Assembly: GCF_000176235.1 (NCBI RefSeq)
Contig: NZ_ACZV01000001.1
Location: forward strand, 62,001 to 126,000
Origin: Vibrio orientalis CIP 102891 = ATCC 33934
Lineage (GTDB): Bacteria; Pseudomonadota; Gammaproteobacteria; Enterobacterales; Vibrionaceae
Direction: 5' to 3'
DNA length: 64,000 bases
The notes below the pieces were generated by a model. It saw only the letters and a program-made list of their open reading frames with translations. It was not told the origin of the DNA and did no database searches. A program made the translations under genes and the position numbers. Within the stretch, counting starts at the first letter, position 1, and the number at the start of each line of letters is the position of its first letter. This document shows, piece after piece, positions 26,642 through 35,981 of the stretch.

Positions 26642-27997
26642 ATGGCGACTCATTTTGATTACATCTGTATCGGCGGCGGCTCAGGCGGCATCGCATCGGC
26701 TAACCGTGCAGCGATGTACGGCGCAAAAGTCGCGCTGATTGAAGCTCAAGACCTAGGCGGTACGTGTGTCAACGTTGGCTGTGTACCGAAGAAGGTTATG
26801 TGGCACGGTGCGCAAATTGCGGATGCAATGAATCTATACGCTGAAGACTACGGCTTCGATGTAGATGTAAAAGGCTTTGACTGGAGCAAGCTAGTTGAAA
26901 GTCGCCAAGCTTACATTGGTCGTATCCACCAGTCTTACGATCGTGTTCTGGGTAACAACAAAGTAAACGTCATCAAAGGCTTCGCTAAGTTTGTTGATGA
27001 GAAAACGGTTGAAGTAAATGGCGAACACTACACAGCGGATCACATCCTAATCGCTGTGGGTGGCCGCCCAACGATTCCAAACATTCCAGGTGCAGAGTAC
27101 GGCATCGACTCTAACGGTTTCTTCGAACTAAACGAGCAACCTAAGCGCGTTGCGGTTATCGGCGCAGGTTACATCGCGGTTGAAATTGCAGGCGTACTGA
27201 ATGCACTCGGCACTGAGACTCACCTATTTGTGCGCAAAGAATCGCCACTACGTAGCTTTGACCCAATGATCATTGAAACGCTAGTAGAGGTAATGGACGC
27301 AGAAGGTCCTAAGCTGCACACGCAATCTATTCCAAAAGAGATCGTGAAAGAAGCGGATGGCAGCCTGACTCTTCACCTAGAAAACGGCAACACGCAAAAC
27401 GTTGACCAACTTATCTGGGCAATCGGCCGTCACCCAGCAACTGACGCAATCAACCTTGCATCAACGGGCGTTGAAACTAACGACCGTGGCTACATCAAAG
27501 TAGACGAGTACCAAGAAACTAACGTGAAAGGCATCTACTGTGTAGGTGACATCATGGAAGGCGGTATCGAGCTAACTCCAGTTGCGGTTAAAGCAGGTCG
27601 CCAGCTTTCTGAGCGTCTGTTCAACGGCAAAACCAATGCAAAAATGGACTACAACCTAGTCCCTACTGTTGTATTTAGCCACCCACCAATCGGCACTATT
27701 GGCCTAACGACACAAGAAGCTGAAGAGACGTACGGCAAAGACAACGTTAAGGTATACACCTCTGGCTTTACGGCAATGTACACAGCGGTCACGAAGCACC
27801 GTCAGCCATGTAAGATGAAGCTAGTTTGTGCTGGCGAAGAAGAGACTGTCGTTGGTCTGCACGGCATCGGCTTTACGGTAGATGAGATGATTCAAGGCTT
27901 CGGCGTAGCAATGAAGATGGGCGCGACCAAAGCAGACTTCGACTCTGTTGTGGCTATCCACCCAACTGGCTCGGAAGAGTTTGTTACTATGCGTTAA
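26642..27997 (+). CDS. gor: Glutathione reductase
   Basis: Homodimeric FAD enzyme that reduces glutathione disulfide with NADPH. 451 residues (E. coli 450). FAD-binding GGGSGGIAS (11-19), redox-active GGTCVNVGC with Cys42 and Cys47, NADPH-binding [13 protein letters not shown] near 178, a second FAD motif GIYCVGDIM, and the catalytic-base motif HPTGSEEF near the C-terminus. GGAG precedes the ATG by 6 nt. Downstream of rlmJ as in E. coli. Confidence 0.97.
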   Translation: MATHFDYICIGGGSGGIASANRAAMYGAKVALIEAQDLGGTCVNVGCVPKKVMWHGAQIADAMNLYAEDYGFDVDVKGFDWSKLVESRQAYIGRIHQSYDRVLGNNKVNVIKGFAKFVDEKTVEVNGEHYTADHILIAVGGRPTIPNIPGAEYGIDSNGFFELNEQPKRVAVIGAGYIAVEIAGVLNALGTETHLFVRKESPLRSFDPMIIETLVEVMDAEGPKLHTQSIPKEIVKEADGSLTLHLENGNTQNVDQLIWAIGRHPATDAINLASTGVETNDRGYIKVDEYQETNVKGIYCVGDIMEGGIELTPVAVKAGRQLSERLFNGKTNAKMDYNLVPTVVFSHPPIGTIGLTTQEAEETYGKDNVKVYTSGFTAMYTAVTKHRQPCKMKLVCAGEEETVVGLHGIGFTVDEMIQGFGVAMKMGATKADFDSVVAIHPTGSEEFVTMR

Positions 27998-28038
27998 TCG
28001 CTCACTGTCACTTCTTGGCAGATAAGCGTTCTAACTAT

Positions 28039-28075
28039 AACGGGCCGTGCATTCTATGCACGGCCCGTTTTTATT
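28039..28075. terminator. Bidirectional terminator between gor and mpaA
   Basis: AACGGGCCGTGCAT, loop TCT, ATGCACGGCCCGTT followed by TTTATTT: a 14-bp perfect GC-rich stem between convergent genes. Confidence 0.93.
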
Positions 28076-28087
28076 TAGTGATTTCGG

Positions 28088-28804
28088 TTAACCATGTCTT
28101 GGTTGATGCTCTAGTAGCGCGATAAATGCCTCCAAATAGTGCTCAATGGTGAAATCTGCCGAAACTGGAGGAAGCTCCAAAGTAATACAGGGTAAATTCC
28201 TTTCAACGCACCAAGTGCCAAATGAACCCGGCGTTTCATAATCAACATCTTCAACCACGGATAAATCGAACTGCTTAGCCAACCAAGCAGCCAGTTCAGA
28301 ACCATTCGGATCATCCACACAGGCCAGCGGTTCATGAAACGACACCACAAACTTAGGCTGTCGCTGCTCAATCAATTCAATCAATGCCTTAATTTCGGGC
28401 TCTAATTGCTCCTTTTTCCCGGTACTGACTTTGACATCCCGTACTGATGTGTTTGAGCTCCAACGATAGACCGTCCCCTCTTTGACCCAATTTTGAGTAG
28501 GAAAAGCGCGGTTAAGATCGACCTGATTGGCATTAGCTCGGGTGCCTAATTGATTACCATCAGGATTAATCGACAAGATGACATCATGATGCAGCCTTTC
28601 AGCAGGTAAAGTACGTAGAGCGCAAGACAGACCTGTAATGGAAGCCGTTTCATCACCATGGGTTCCAGCCAAAATCAGACCACGAGACTCACTCTCTACT
28701 TGAGCGGGAAAATAAAGTAGCTTCGCCCCGAGTACTGAGTTTCCATATGACAGCGGCGTAACTGAGAATGCCGCTCTTTCCGTTCTTGGAATTAAACTCA
28801 CCAT
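28088..28804 (-). CDS. mpaA: Murein tripeptide amidase MpaA
   Basis: M14-family zinc carboxypeptidase that splits the gamma-D-glutamyl-diaminopimelate bond of murein tripeptide during cell-wall recycling. 238 residues; E. coli MpaA has 242. Zinc ligands lie in GTHGDE (His49, Glu52), with SFHEPLACVDDP (His) and the ETPGSFGTWC region following. It is divergent from the murein-peptide binding protein mppA, so the two form a recycling module. An alternative GTG start one codon later has better spacing to AGGAG. Confidence 0.92.
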   Translation of the reverse strand: MVSLIPRTERAAFSVTPLSYGNSVLGAKLLYFPAQVESESRGLILAGTHGDETASITGLSCALRTLPAERLHHDVILSINPDGNQLGTRANANQVDLNRAFPTQNWVKEGTVYRWSSNTSVRDVKVSTGKKEQLEPEIKALIELIEQRQPKFVVSFHEPLACVDDPNGSELAAWLAKQFDLSVVEDVDYETPGSFGTWCVERNLPCITLELPPVSADFTIEHYLEAFIALLEHQPRHG

Positions 28805-28919
28805 AATCTCCTGATTTGTCGGGTAGTATTTACATTCATCGAACAGTTAAACACCGTTAACAGTTGTATGGTTATTGTGCTGCTTTGAATAAAAAGACGT
28901 GTTAGGAGAACGAAAAAAT

Positions 28920-30548
28920 ATGGATTTTAAAAAACATTCCACAGCGTTACTGGTTTCCACTTTGTTGACCCCTTTTCTATCAGTTTCTGCTTGGGCTGAC
29001 TCACTGCCAGACGGCGTACAACTTGCTTCCGACCAACACTTAGTCCGTGCCAACGACGCAGAGGCTGCAACACTTGACCCTGCCAAAGCCGAAGGGCTAC
29101 CTGAAATGCACATTTTGCGCGATCTGTTCGAAGGTCTAGTCATCCAAGATCGCGACGGTAATATCGTTCCTGGCGTAGCGCAGTCTTGGGAAACCGATGA
29201 TAACCAGACATTTGTCTTTCACCTGCGTAAAGACGCCAAGTGGTCGAATGGCCAACCTGTGACTGCCGATGACTTTGTCTACGCAATAAGACGAGCGGTT
29301 GACCCTAAACTCGCCTCACCGAATGTTTGGTACCTCAAGCTGACCAAGATTAACAACATTGCCGATGTCGCCGATGGTAAAAAGCCACTCGAAGAGCTCG
29401 GTGTTAGCGCTATCGACAAACACACGCTGCGCTTTGAACTCGATAGTAAAGTGCCTTACTTTGTTGCGATGACAGGGCATACCTCAATGATGCCAGTGCA
29501 TCAAGCAACGCTAGAAAGCAGTGATAAACCATGGAGTGATCCTAACCAATTTGTCGGTAATGGTGCCTTTACCCTCGATAAGTGGGTGGTCAATGAACGC
29601 ATTGAGCTAAAGAAAAATCCTAACTACTGGAATAGCGCTGAAACTCACCTCAATCAAGTGACCTATATTCCATTCGAGAACCAAAACGCTTCAATCAATC
29701 GCTATGCCGTTGGTGAAGTCGACATTACCTCAGATGTGCCAACTCATATAGCGCCACAGCTGAAGAAAAAGTATCAACAAGCTTACACCGCTGTGCCGTT
29801 ACTCTGTACCTACTACTATGCGTTTAATACCACTCGCCCGCCATTTGATGACATTCGAGTGCGACAAGCGGTCTCTTATTCGATCATGCGCGATGTGATC
29901 ACCAATGGTGTCACTCAAGTGGGTAATCTGCCTGCCTATACCTTTGCCCATCAGTACACCGCAGGATTTGATGCCTCTCAGCCTGAGTATAGTCAATGGA
30001 CACAAAAGCAACGTGATGAGAAGGCGCGTCAATTGCTAAAAGAGGCAGGATATGGGGAAGATAAGCCACTCGACTTCAAATTACTGTACAACACCAGTGA
30101 GTCTAATAAGTCGATTGCTGTCGCCATTGCTTCAATGCTTAAAAACAATCTTAATGCCAAGGTCGAGTTGGAGAATCAAGAGTGGAAGTCTTACCTTGTC
30201 TCTCGCAGACAAGGGGACTTTGATGTGATGCGCGCTTCTTGGTGTGGTGACTACAATGAAGCGTCGACGTTCTTAAGCTTACTACGCTCAGACTCTTCTG
30301 GTAACTTTGCCCGTTATAGTAGTGAGCAATACGATCAGGCCATGGATAGCGCACTGGCGACCACCAGTGACACTAAGCGCCAAGCCTTCTATGACCAAGC
30401 AGAACAGTCGTTAGCGATGGATATGCCGATTGCTCCTATCTATTACTACATGCAGGCTCGGTTAGTACGACCGAGTGTTGGCGGCTTTGCTAAGAACAAT
30501 GTCGAAGGACGTATCTACTCGAAAGATCTCTACATCAAACAGCAGTAG
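28920..30548 (+). CDS. mppA: Periplasmic murein peptide-binding protein MppA/OppA family
   Basis: 542-residue ABC-importer solute receptor with a signal peptide to about residue 26 (LSVSAWA). The SBP family 5 signature is seen in the stretch VRANDAEAATLDPAKAEGLPEMHILRDLFEG, with NGQPVTADDFVYAIRR downstream. It binds oligopeptides, probably murein tripeptide, and would deliver them to Opp permeases encoded elsewhere, since no permease genes follow. The call as MppA rather than OppA rests mainly on the divergent mpaA; both are close homologues. Confidence 0.85.
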   Translation: MDFKKHSTALLVSTLLTPFLSVSAWADSLPDGVQLASDQHLVRANDAEAATLDPAKAEGLPEMHILRDLFEGLVIQDRDGNIVPGVAQSWETDDNQTFVFHLRKDAKWSNGQPVTADDFVYAIRRAVDPKLASPNVWYLKLTKINNIADVADGKKPLEELGVSAIDKHTLRFELDSKVPYFVAMTGHTSMMPVHQATLESSDKPWSDPNQFVGNGAFTLDKWVVNERIELKKNPNYWNSAETHLNQVTYIPFENQNASINRYAVGEVDITSDVPTHIAPQLKKKYQQAYTAVPLLCTYYYAFNTTRPPFDDIRVRQAVSYSIMRDVITNGVTQVGNLPAYTFAHQYTAGFDASQPEYSQWTQKQRDEKARQLLKEAGYGEDKPLDFKLLYNTSESNKSIAVAIASMLKNNLNAKVELENQEWKSYLVSRRQGDFDVMRASWCGDYNEASTFLSLLRSDSSGNFARYSSEQYDQAMDSALATTSDTKRQAFYDQAEQSLAMDMPIAPIYYYMQARLVRPSVGGFAKNNVEGRIYSKDLYIKQQ

Positions 30549-30574
30549 CTAGGATGAGTTAATCTCGCTGATAC

Positions 30575-30605
30575 AAAAAAAGCAGACCAATTGGCCTGCT
30601 TTTTT
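30575..30605. terminator. Bidirectional terminator between mppA and SPOR gene
   Basis: AAAAAAAGCAGACCAATTGGCCTGCTTTTTT: stem GCAG-CCAATTGG-CTGC with A and T runs on both sides, between convergent genes. Confidence 0.85.
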
Positions 30606-30618
30606 CATTTATTGGTCA

Positions 30619-31548
30619 CTACTTCACGCACATTACATTGAGCAATGACGTGCCTTTGAGCTGATTGGTCTTGCCACTGGTAAATAAGCCAACTTTGTTG
30701 CTGCCCCAGTAAGGTAGATGCATTGGCCACTGCCCCTTCTCCATTTCACCGGATTTAAGCAGTGCTTGCCATTGCTCAACTGTAGCCATTCCCATTCCAA
30801 GGCGATAACAGGTCTTATACGCTTCCTCATAATCCATCCGGTTCCATGGCAACGAGTGCTCCATATAGAACTGATCATCGCTAAACATCACGTATGGTAC
30901 TTTGTACTCAACGCCATTGAGGGTAGTCGCTAAACGAATCGCAATTTCTTGTTGGGCCTTTTTCGGCTCTGGCGTGGCAACAACGGCAGGCTTGGCAGGT
31001 TGTTTTATCGGTGCCGGTATCACTGTTGTTGACTGCGCCGCTGGCTTGGATGATTTTTTGGTTTTTACTGGCAGCGGAGCGGCTTTAACCGGTGCCCCCC
31101 TTACGACTTCACGAATGAAGGCTTCTTTATAGCCCTTTTCCGTTTTTACCTTAGCAAGATCCTGCTTCACCTCAGCAAAATTGGTATAAGGCCCGATTAG
31201 GCAGCGCCAGCCTTTAGCTTCAGGCTTTATCCATACATCGGTGCCGATGTGCTTATACAGAGCCTTAGCTTTCTCCAATGACAGCGGCTTACCAAACACA
31301 CCACACTGAATCCAAAAGGTCGATTCACTGCCACGCGGCTTAGAATTGCCCCATAGCCCTTTGCCGATCGGACAGGCTTTATCAAGTACCGGCAGTTCAT
31401 TCGCATAAGCTTGTGTTGCATCACAGAGGAATTCTTGGGCCAGTGCGGGCGTAGGCATAACTGGCAAGGCCAATAGAGCAATAAGGCTCCATCGCTTAGA
31501 AAAAAATTGCTTTGGCTTTGCTGCCATATCGATATCCATAAACTTCAT
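30619..31548 (-). CDS. Exported SPOR-domain protein
   Basis: About 309 residues with a signal peptide (LIALLALPVMPTPALAQ). The first half (about 75-150) has the SPOR pattern FWIQCGVFGKPLSLEKAKALYKHIG ... KGWRCLIGPYTNFAEVKQDLAKVK; SPOR domains bind denuded septal peptidoglycan. A Pro/Lys/Ala-rich linker (about 150-205) leads to a C-terminal domain with WNRMDYEEAYKTCYRLGMGMATVEQW. A septal or cell-wall role is inferred. The exact start is unsure: GTG at 31560 or ATGs at 31548, 31539 and 31527 are all in frame. Confidence 0.78.
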   Translation of the reverse strand: MKFMDIDMAAKPKQFFSKRWSLIALLALPVMPTPALAQEFLCDATQAYANELPVLDKACPIGKGLWGNSKPRGSESTFWIQCGVFGKPLSLEKAKALYKHIGTDVWIKPEAKGWRCLIGPYTNFAEVKQDLAKVKTEKGYKEAFIREVVRGAPVKAAPLPVKTKKSSKPAAQSTTVIPAPIKQPAKPAVVATPEPKKAQQEIAIRLATTLNGVEYKVPYVMFSDDQFYMEHSLPWNRMDYEEAYKTCYRLGMGMATVEQWQALLKSGEMEKGQWPMHLPYWGSNKVGLFTSGKTNQLKGTSLLNVMCVK

Positions 31549-31615
31549 TCTTTTATCCACTATGCAGACAAATAGTGTGACATTATTACTTGTTCACTGT
31601 TGAGAAAAAGTGAAT

Positions 31616-31650
31616 GCAAAAAAAGAGCCGTAATCAATTACGGCCCTTAG
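31616..31650 (-). terminator. Intrinsic terminator after eptA
   Basis: Minus strand GGGCCGTAAT, TG, ATTACGGCTC followed by a run of seven Ts, about 60 nt past the eptA stop. Confidence 0.88.
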
Positions 31651-31711
31651 TGTAGTGAGAATCTACCCGCTAAATCCAAGGCTCAGATCACTGTTTAAGC
31701 AATTGATATCC

Positions 31712-33364
31712 TCACAAGTTAACCCGACACGCAGAAAAGATATCTTTCTCCGCCTGATAGGTTTCCGTTTCGACATCCATAATCCCCAACAAGGAATGAA
31801 ACAAGTTATCTTGCGAATAGTGTCCGCGTATCTTGGCTCCTTGCTTAAGACAATCGTAGTTGATGTTTTTCGCCTGCTGGAAACCTTGCGACATCCAAAC
31901 AATAAGTGGCACTGTGGTTTGGTAGTCTGGCGCAAACGCATAAGGCGCTCCGTGCAAATACATGCCCCCTTCCCCAAGCGATTCACCATGGTCAGACAGA
32001 TAGATCACCGCGGTATTGTATTTCGTCTCCAGTGCACGTAACTGCTCAATCACCTTACTCAGTACGTAGTCGGTGTAGCGAATGCTGTTATCGTAGCTAT
32101 TTACAATCTGTTGCTGAGTGCAATTCTCAATATCGGCTCTCGGGCAATCAGGTTGGAACACCGCCATATCCTTTGGATAACGCTTATAGTAGGTCGGTCC
32201 GTGACTGCCGATCAGATGTAAGGCAATCATCTCATTACCTGAGAGACGCTCAATATTCGGCAAGAGATTTTCTAGTAGCACCATGTCATAGCAGGTATTG
32301 CCATCACACTCGCTATCTTTACGTGAACGCGGCATCATCTGAACTTCGATATGTCGAGCCACATTTTTGTCCCCACCATCGTCGTCTTCCCAGATCATCG
32401 AGACCCCAGCCCGATTGAGAATATCGAGCACATTATCTTGATTATCCGCCCGATCATGGTCGTAGCTATCATGGGTAAAGATCGAGAACATACACGGCAG
32501 TGACACCGCAGTAGCCGTGCCACAAGAGCGAACATCCCGAAACGACACCACATCTAAATCACTGGTGTATGGATTAGTCTCACGCGGATAGCCATTAAGT
32601 TGATAGTTTTGCGAGCGTGCGGTCTCACCGACCACCAATACGACAAGGTTAGGCTTCTGTTTCGCTTGCTCTAGTGCCTGCTTAGATTGGTGGGCATCAA
32701 GCCCCAACTCGATATAAGGCTGAGGTGTGGTGAAATAGGTCTGCTTGATATAGCTGCTGGTCGCATAGACAAACTGAGTTGGCACGATCATTTTCTTTAA
32801 ATAGCTGTGATTACGACCAAATGAGGCGTAATCCTGATAATAAAGCCCAGCAATAGCTGCCAACATCAAGACCGAGAGCAGTATAGAAAGCAATTTTTTA
32901 CCAACCAGTTTGAGCCACGATTCGCGCTTAACTGGCAACATAATCAGCAGCGCTGCTGGCACAACACCAAAGCCAATCACCCACAATATCGAGTACAGGC
33001 TGAGATAAGAACTCGCTTCACTACCGTCGGTCTGCATAATATTGACGATCATATTGGTGTCAAAGATGGTGCCGTAGTTATAACCGGCATAGCTGACTAG
33101 CGCAGAAAAGAGCAGTAAGAGAGTAAAAAAAGGCTTAGTCACAATCGGCCAACTCAACAGGTTGAACAACAAGTTGAGTACAGCAAAAAAGAACAGCGGA
33201 ATAGAGATGATAAAGCCAAGCTTTACCGAATCCATAGCGGAGAACAGTTGATGTAATTCCTTGTAAATCGGTAGGTTTAACGCCAATGAGAAATAGATCG
33301 CCAATAAGGCACTCAGCATCACATAACTGACCTTTATCGAGTGTCGCTTCATCCAAGCTCTCAT
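31712..33364 (-). CDS. eptA: Lipid A phosphoethanolamine transferase (EptA family)
   Basis: Inner-membrane enzyme that moves phosphoethanolamine from phosphatidylethanolamine to lipid A, lowering the charge recognised by cationic peptides such as polymyxin. About 550 residues: five N-terminal transmembrane helices, then a periplasmic alkaline-phosphatase-like domain with the nucleophile Thr in VVGETARSQNY, metal-ligand motifs VIYLSDHGESLGE and LIGSHGP, and several cysteines. Start at MRAWMKRHSIK, whose ATG overlaps the dgkA stop (ATGA). The dgkA partner recycles diacylglycerol left by the reaction. Confidence 0.92.
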   Translation of the reverse strand: MRAWMKRHSIKVSYVMLSALLAIYFSLALNLPIYKELHQLFSAMDSVKLGFIISIPLFFFAVLNLLFNLLSWPIVTKPFFTLLLLFSALVSYAGYNYGTIFDTNMIVNIMQTDGSEASSYLSLYSILWVIGFGVVPAALLIMLPVKRESWLKLVGKKLLSILLSVLMLAAIAGLYYQDYASFGRNHSYLKKMIVPTQFVYATSSYIKQTYFTTPQPYIELGLDAHQSKQALEQAKQKPNLVVLVVGETARSQNYQLNGYPRETNPYTSDLDVVSFRDVRSCGTATAVSLPCMFSIFTHDSYDHDRADNQDNVLDILNRAGVSMIWEDDDGGDKNVARHIEVQMMPRSRKDSECDGNTCYDMVLLENLLPNIERLSGNEMIALHLIGSHGPTYYKRYPKDMAVFQPDCPRADIENCTQQQIVNSYDNSIRYTDYVLSKVIEQLRALETKYNTAVIYLSDHGESLGEGGMYLHGAPYAFAPDYQTTVPLIVWMSQGFQQAKNINYDCLKQGAKIRGHYSQDNLFHSLLGIMDVETETYQAEKDIFSACRVNL

Positions 33365-33726
33365 AAAATCCCCCCGATAATCACTCCCCAAGTTAGCAAT
33401 GCCAAAGTCAGTGCCATGAATACCGCTGCTGAGGCGATATCTTTTGCTCGACCGCTCAGTTCATGAAATTCACTGCCAATGCGATCAACCACGGCTTCTA
33501 TTGCCGAGTTAAGCAACTCAACAATCACGACAATAAACAAGCTGCCGATCAACAACACCTTTTCGACCGCGGTCACTGGTAACCACATCGCCAGTAGCAG
33601 CATAGCTAAACCGATGATGCTCTCTTGCCTAAATGCCGCTTCATACTGCCATGCCGCCTTTAGCCCTCTCATTGAATACCGCGTTGCATGTAGCACACGA
33701 ACGATTCCCGTTTTTCCTGGCTTCAC
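33361..33726 (-). CDS. dgkA: Diacylglycerol kinase
   Basis: 121-residue trimeric inner-membrane kinase with three transmembrane helices; it phosphorylates diacylglycerol to phosphatidate. The family core VELLNSAIEAVVDRIGSEFHELSGRAKDIASAAV is nearly identical to E. coli DgkA. It is cotranslated with eptA (ATGA overlap), which fits: EptA releases diacylglycerol and DgkA recycles it. Confidence 0.96.
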   Translation of the reverse strand: MKPGKTGIVRVLHATRYSMRGLKAAWQYEAAFRQESIIGLAMLLLAMWLPVTAVEKVLLIGSLFIVVIVELLNSAIEAVVDRIGSEFHELSGRAKDIASAAVFMALTLALLTWGVIIGGIL

Positions 33727-33886
33727 TCACTTACCTTCTTCATGACTTAATTATTATGTTTATTTTCAGACCAGCTCAATTGTAAGAAATGGCCGACTAG
33801 TTATTTTCATAATCAGACACGAAATCGCCACAAAACGCTCCGTCCAATGCAGTAAACATTGATTACCGAATTGAAATACGCCACAA

Positions 33887-33917
33887 ACAAAAAAGCCGCG
33901 AATAATCGCGGCTTTAT
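33887..33917 (-). terminator. Intrinsic terminator at the end of the peptide ABC operon
   Basis: AAAGCCGCGATTATTCGCGGCTTTTTT (minus strand), 15 nt after the permease stop at 33932. Confidence 0.88.
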
Positions 33918-33931
33918 CGATAAGGATAGAA

Positions 33932-34870
33932 TTACCCTTTGTAAATCTTCGGGTTAAACACATCTCGTAACCAGTCACCCAGTAGGTTGATAACCAACAC
34001 CAGCGTGACTAGAACGATGCCAGGGAATGCAGTGATCCACCATGCACCAGAGAAGATGTAGTTAAAGCCGATACTGATTAGCGCACCTAGCGATGGCTGA
34101 TCGACTGGTAGGCCTAAACCAAGGAAAGAGAGTGCCGCTTCCGACATGATCGCGTTTGCCACCTGAACCGTCGAGATAACCAAGATTGGCGACAGACAGT
34201 TTGGAAGAATATGGCGGAACATGATACGTGGCGCTTTAAAGCCCATTACACGCGCCGCTTCAACGTACTCTTTCTTCTTCTCGGCCAGCACTGAAGCACG
34301 GATAGTACGTGCATACTGAGGCCATTCAGCCACACCGATGATCACCACCAGCATCACCACGGCATACTGACTGTAAAAATCACTGCCAAAGCTGGCTTTG
34401 AAGATAGCCGAGACAATAATCGCCACCATCATGGTTGAGAAGGAAAGCTGTACATCAGCAAAGCGCATTAGGAAGCTATCGATACGGCCACCGAAGTAAC
34501 CCGAAGACAAACCAATCACGATACCTAGGAATAACTGTAGACCAACCGCCAAGAAACCAATCGTTAGTGACAAGCGTGACCCGTAAAGAATGGTCGACAA
34601 AATGTCACGGCCTTGTTCATCAGTACCCAGTAGGAATCGCTCATCACCATCTTCCATCCATGATGGCGGAAGCTCTGAATCCATAATATCAATCGATGAT
34701 AAATCGTATGGATCAGTTGGTGATAAAATCGGAGCTGCTAAGGCCATAAGTAGGAATAGCATGAACACTGTAAAACTTGCCATCGCGACTTTATCGCGCT
34801 TGAAGTAATACAAGAAATCCGACTGTTTAAAACGCTCCCAGCGAGAAGGAGCTGCTGCTGTTTGACTCAT
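33932..34870 (-). CDS. Peptide ABC transporter permease (DppC/OppC family)
   Basis: 312-residue inner-membrane subunit. Six predicted transmembrane segments follow an N-terminal cytoplasmic stretch; the EAA loop is in YVEAARVMGFKAPRIMFRHILPNCLSPILV. Last gene of the importer operon, starting 2 nt after the other permease. Substrate is probably di- or oligopeptides, but nickel or sugar peptides cannot be excluded. Confidence 0.9.
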   Translation of the reverse strand: MSQTAAAPSRWERFKQSDFLYYFKRDKVAMASFTVFMLFLLMALAAPILSPTDPYDLSSIDIMDSELPPSWMEDGDERFLLGTDEQGRDILSTILYGSRLSLTIGFLAVGLQLFLGIVIGLSSGYFGGRIDSFLMRFADVQLSFSTMMVAIIVSAIFKASFGSDFYSQYAVVMLVVIIGVAEWPQYARTIRASVLAEKKKEYVEAARVMGFKAPRIMFRHILPNCLSPILVISTVQVANAIMSEAALSFLGLGLPVDQPSLGALISIGFNYIFSGAWWITAFPGIVLVTLVLVINLLGDWLRDVFNPKIYKG

Positions 34871-34872
34871 GA

Positions 34873-35850
34873 TTATGCTCCTTTTCCAGTAATATTGACG
34901 GTCGGGTTGATGATGCCGTATAGCAAGTCAACGATCGTATTGGTTACCACGAAAATCAGACCAACGAAGATAACGTAGGCCGTGATAAGCGGTGTATCAA
35001 CACGGTTGATTGCTTCTAGGAAAAGGAAACCTGTACCAGGCCACTGGAATACCGTTTCAGTCAGAATGGTATAAGCCACCATAGTACCAATCTGTACACC
35101 ACCGACCGTTAGTACTGGCAGCATGGTGTTTTTCAATGCGTGTTGGTAGTAAATCTTGTTCAGCGCTAAGCCTTTCGCCTTACCAAACTTAATGTACTCA
35201 GAGCTAAGAACTTCAAGCATTTCAGAACGTACGAGGCGAATAAAGAGCGGTAGCATGATAGACGCCAGTGCAATACATGGCAGAACAAGGTGAGCTAGAC
35301 CATCAAGGGTAAAGTAACCAGACTCCCAGCCAAATATATTGGCGGTTTCACCACGGCCATAAGAGGGTAACCAACCTAACTCAATCGAGAACACATACAT
35401 CAGCATGATGGCGGTTAAGAAAACAGGAATCGAGATACCGATACTACTGCCGGCCATCACTAGCTTAGTAAAAAAGCTTTTGGGATGAATTGCTGAGTAG
35501 ACACCAAGAGGAATCGAACAGAAAACAATGATAAGCGTGGCACCAAACACCAACTCGAGCGTGGCTACTAACTTATCAAGAATCACTTCAACCGCAGGGC
35601 GCTTGAAGAAGTAAGATGTACCTAAGTCACCTTGTAGCGCATTGCCAACAAAGCGAGTGTATTTTGTAATGAAGGGATCATTCAGACCTAGATCATCACG
35701 TAGCGCTTGGCGCTCGGCTTCTGAAACCGACTGACCAACCAACTCACGTAACGGGTCGCCTAAGTTATCCTGAATGGCAAACGCCACTAGACTGATCACA
35801 AACATCACTATCAGTGCCTGAAACAGGCGCTTGACCAGAAACGAAAACAT
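34873..35850 (-). CDS. Peptide ABC transporter permease (DppB/OppB family)
   Basis: 325 residues from MFSFLVKRLFQALIVMFVISLVAFAI, the typical N-terminus of this permease type. An EAA-type loop reads YIKFGKAKGLALNKIYYQHALKNTMLPVLTVGG. GGGGCAAGGA lies just before the ATG, and 26 upstream in-frame codons are excluded. Pairs with the permease encoded next to it to form the membrane channel. Confidence 0.9.
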   Translation of the reverse strand: MFSFLVKRLFQALIVMFVISLVAFAIQDNLGDPLRELVGQSVSEAERQALRDDLGLNDPFITKYTRFVGNALQGDLGTSYFFKRPAVEVILDKLVATLELVFGATLIIVFCSIPLGVYSAIHPKSFFTKLVMAGSSIGISIPVFLTAIMLMYVFSIELGWLPSYGRGETANIFGWESGYFTLDGLAHLVLPCIALASIMLPLFIRLVRSEMLEVLSSEYIKFGKAKGLALNKIYYQHALKNTMLPVLTVGGVQIGTMVAYTILTETVFQWPGTGFLFLEAINRVDTPLITAYVIFVGLIFVVTNTIVDLLYGIINPTVNITGKGA

Positions 35851-35934
35851 TCCTTGCCCCTTAAACTTTCCATAGATTTCAGTCTTAAAAATGGTACTTA
35901 ACCCGACTGAAACAAAGCTAAGCACCAAAAATCG

Positions 35935-35966
35935 ACCAAGTACTCACAACGTTATGAGCACTTGGT
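35935..35966 (-). terminator. Hairpin between binding-protein and permease genes
   Basis: ACCAAGT and ACTTGGT ends with an inner CTCA/TGAG pair make a roughly 13-bp interrupted stem, followed on the minus strand by CGATTTTTGG. It is probably a partial terminator or 3' stabiliser that lets the binding protein be made in excess over the permeases. Confidence 0.55.
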
Positions 35967-35981
35967 CTGGTTCACTCGTGA

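Noticed and set aside
31906..32418. 170-codon plus-strand frame
   Set aside because: Antisense to eptA, with no recognisable protein and unlikely composition.
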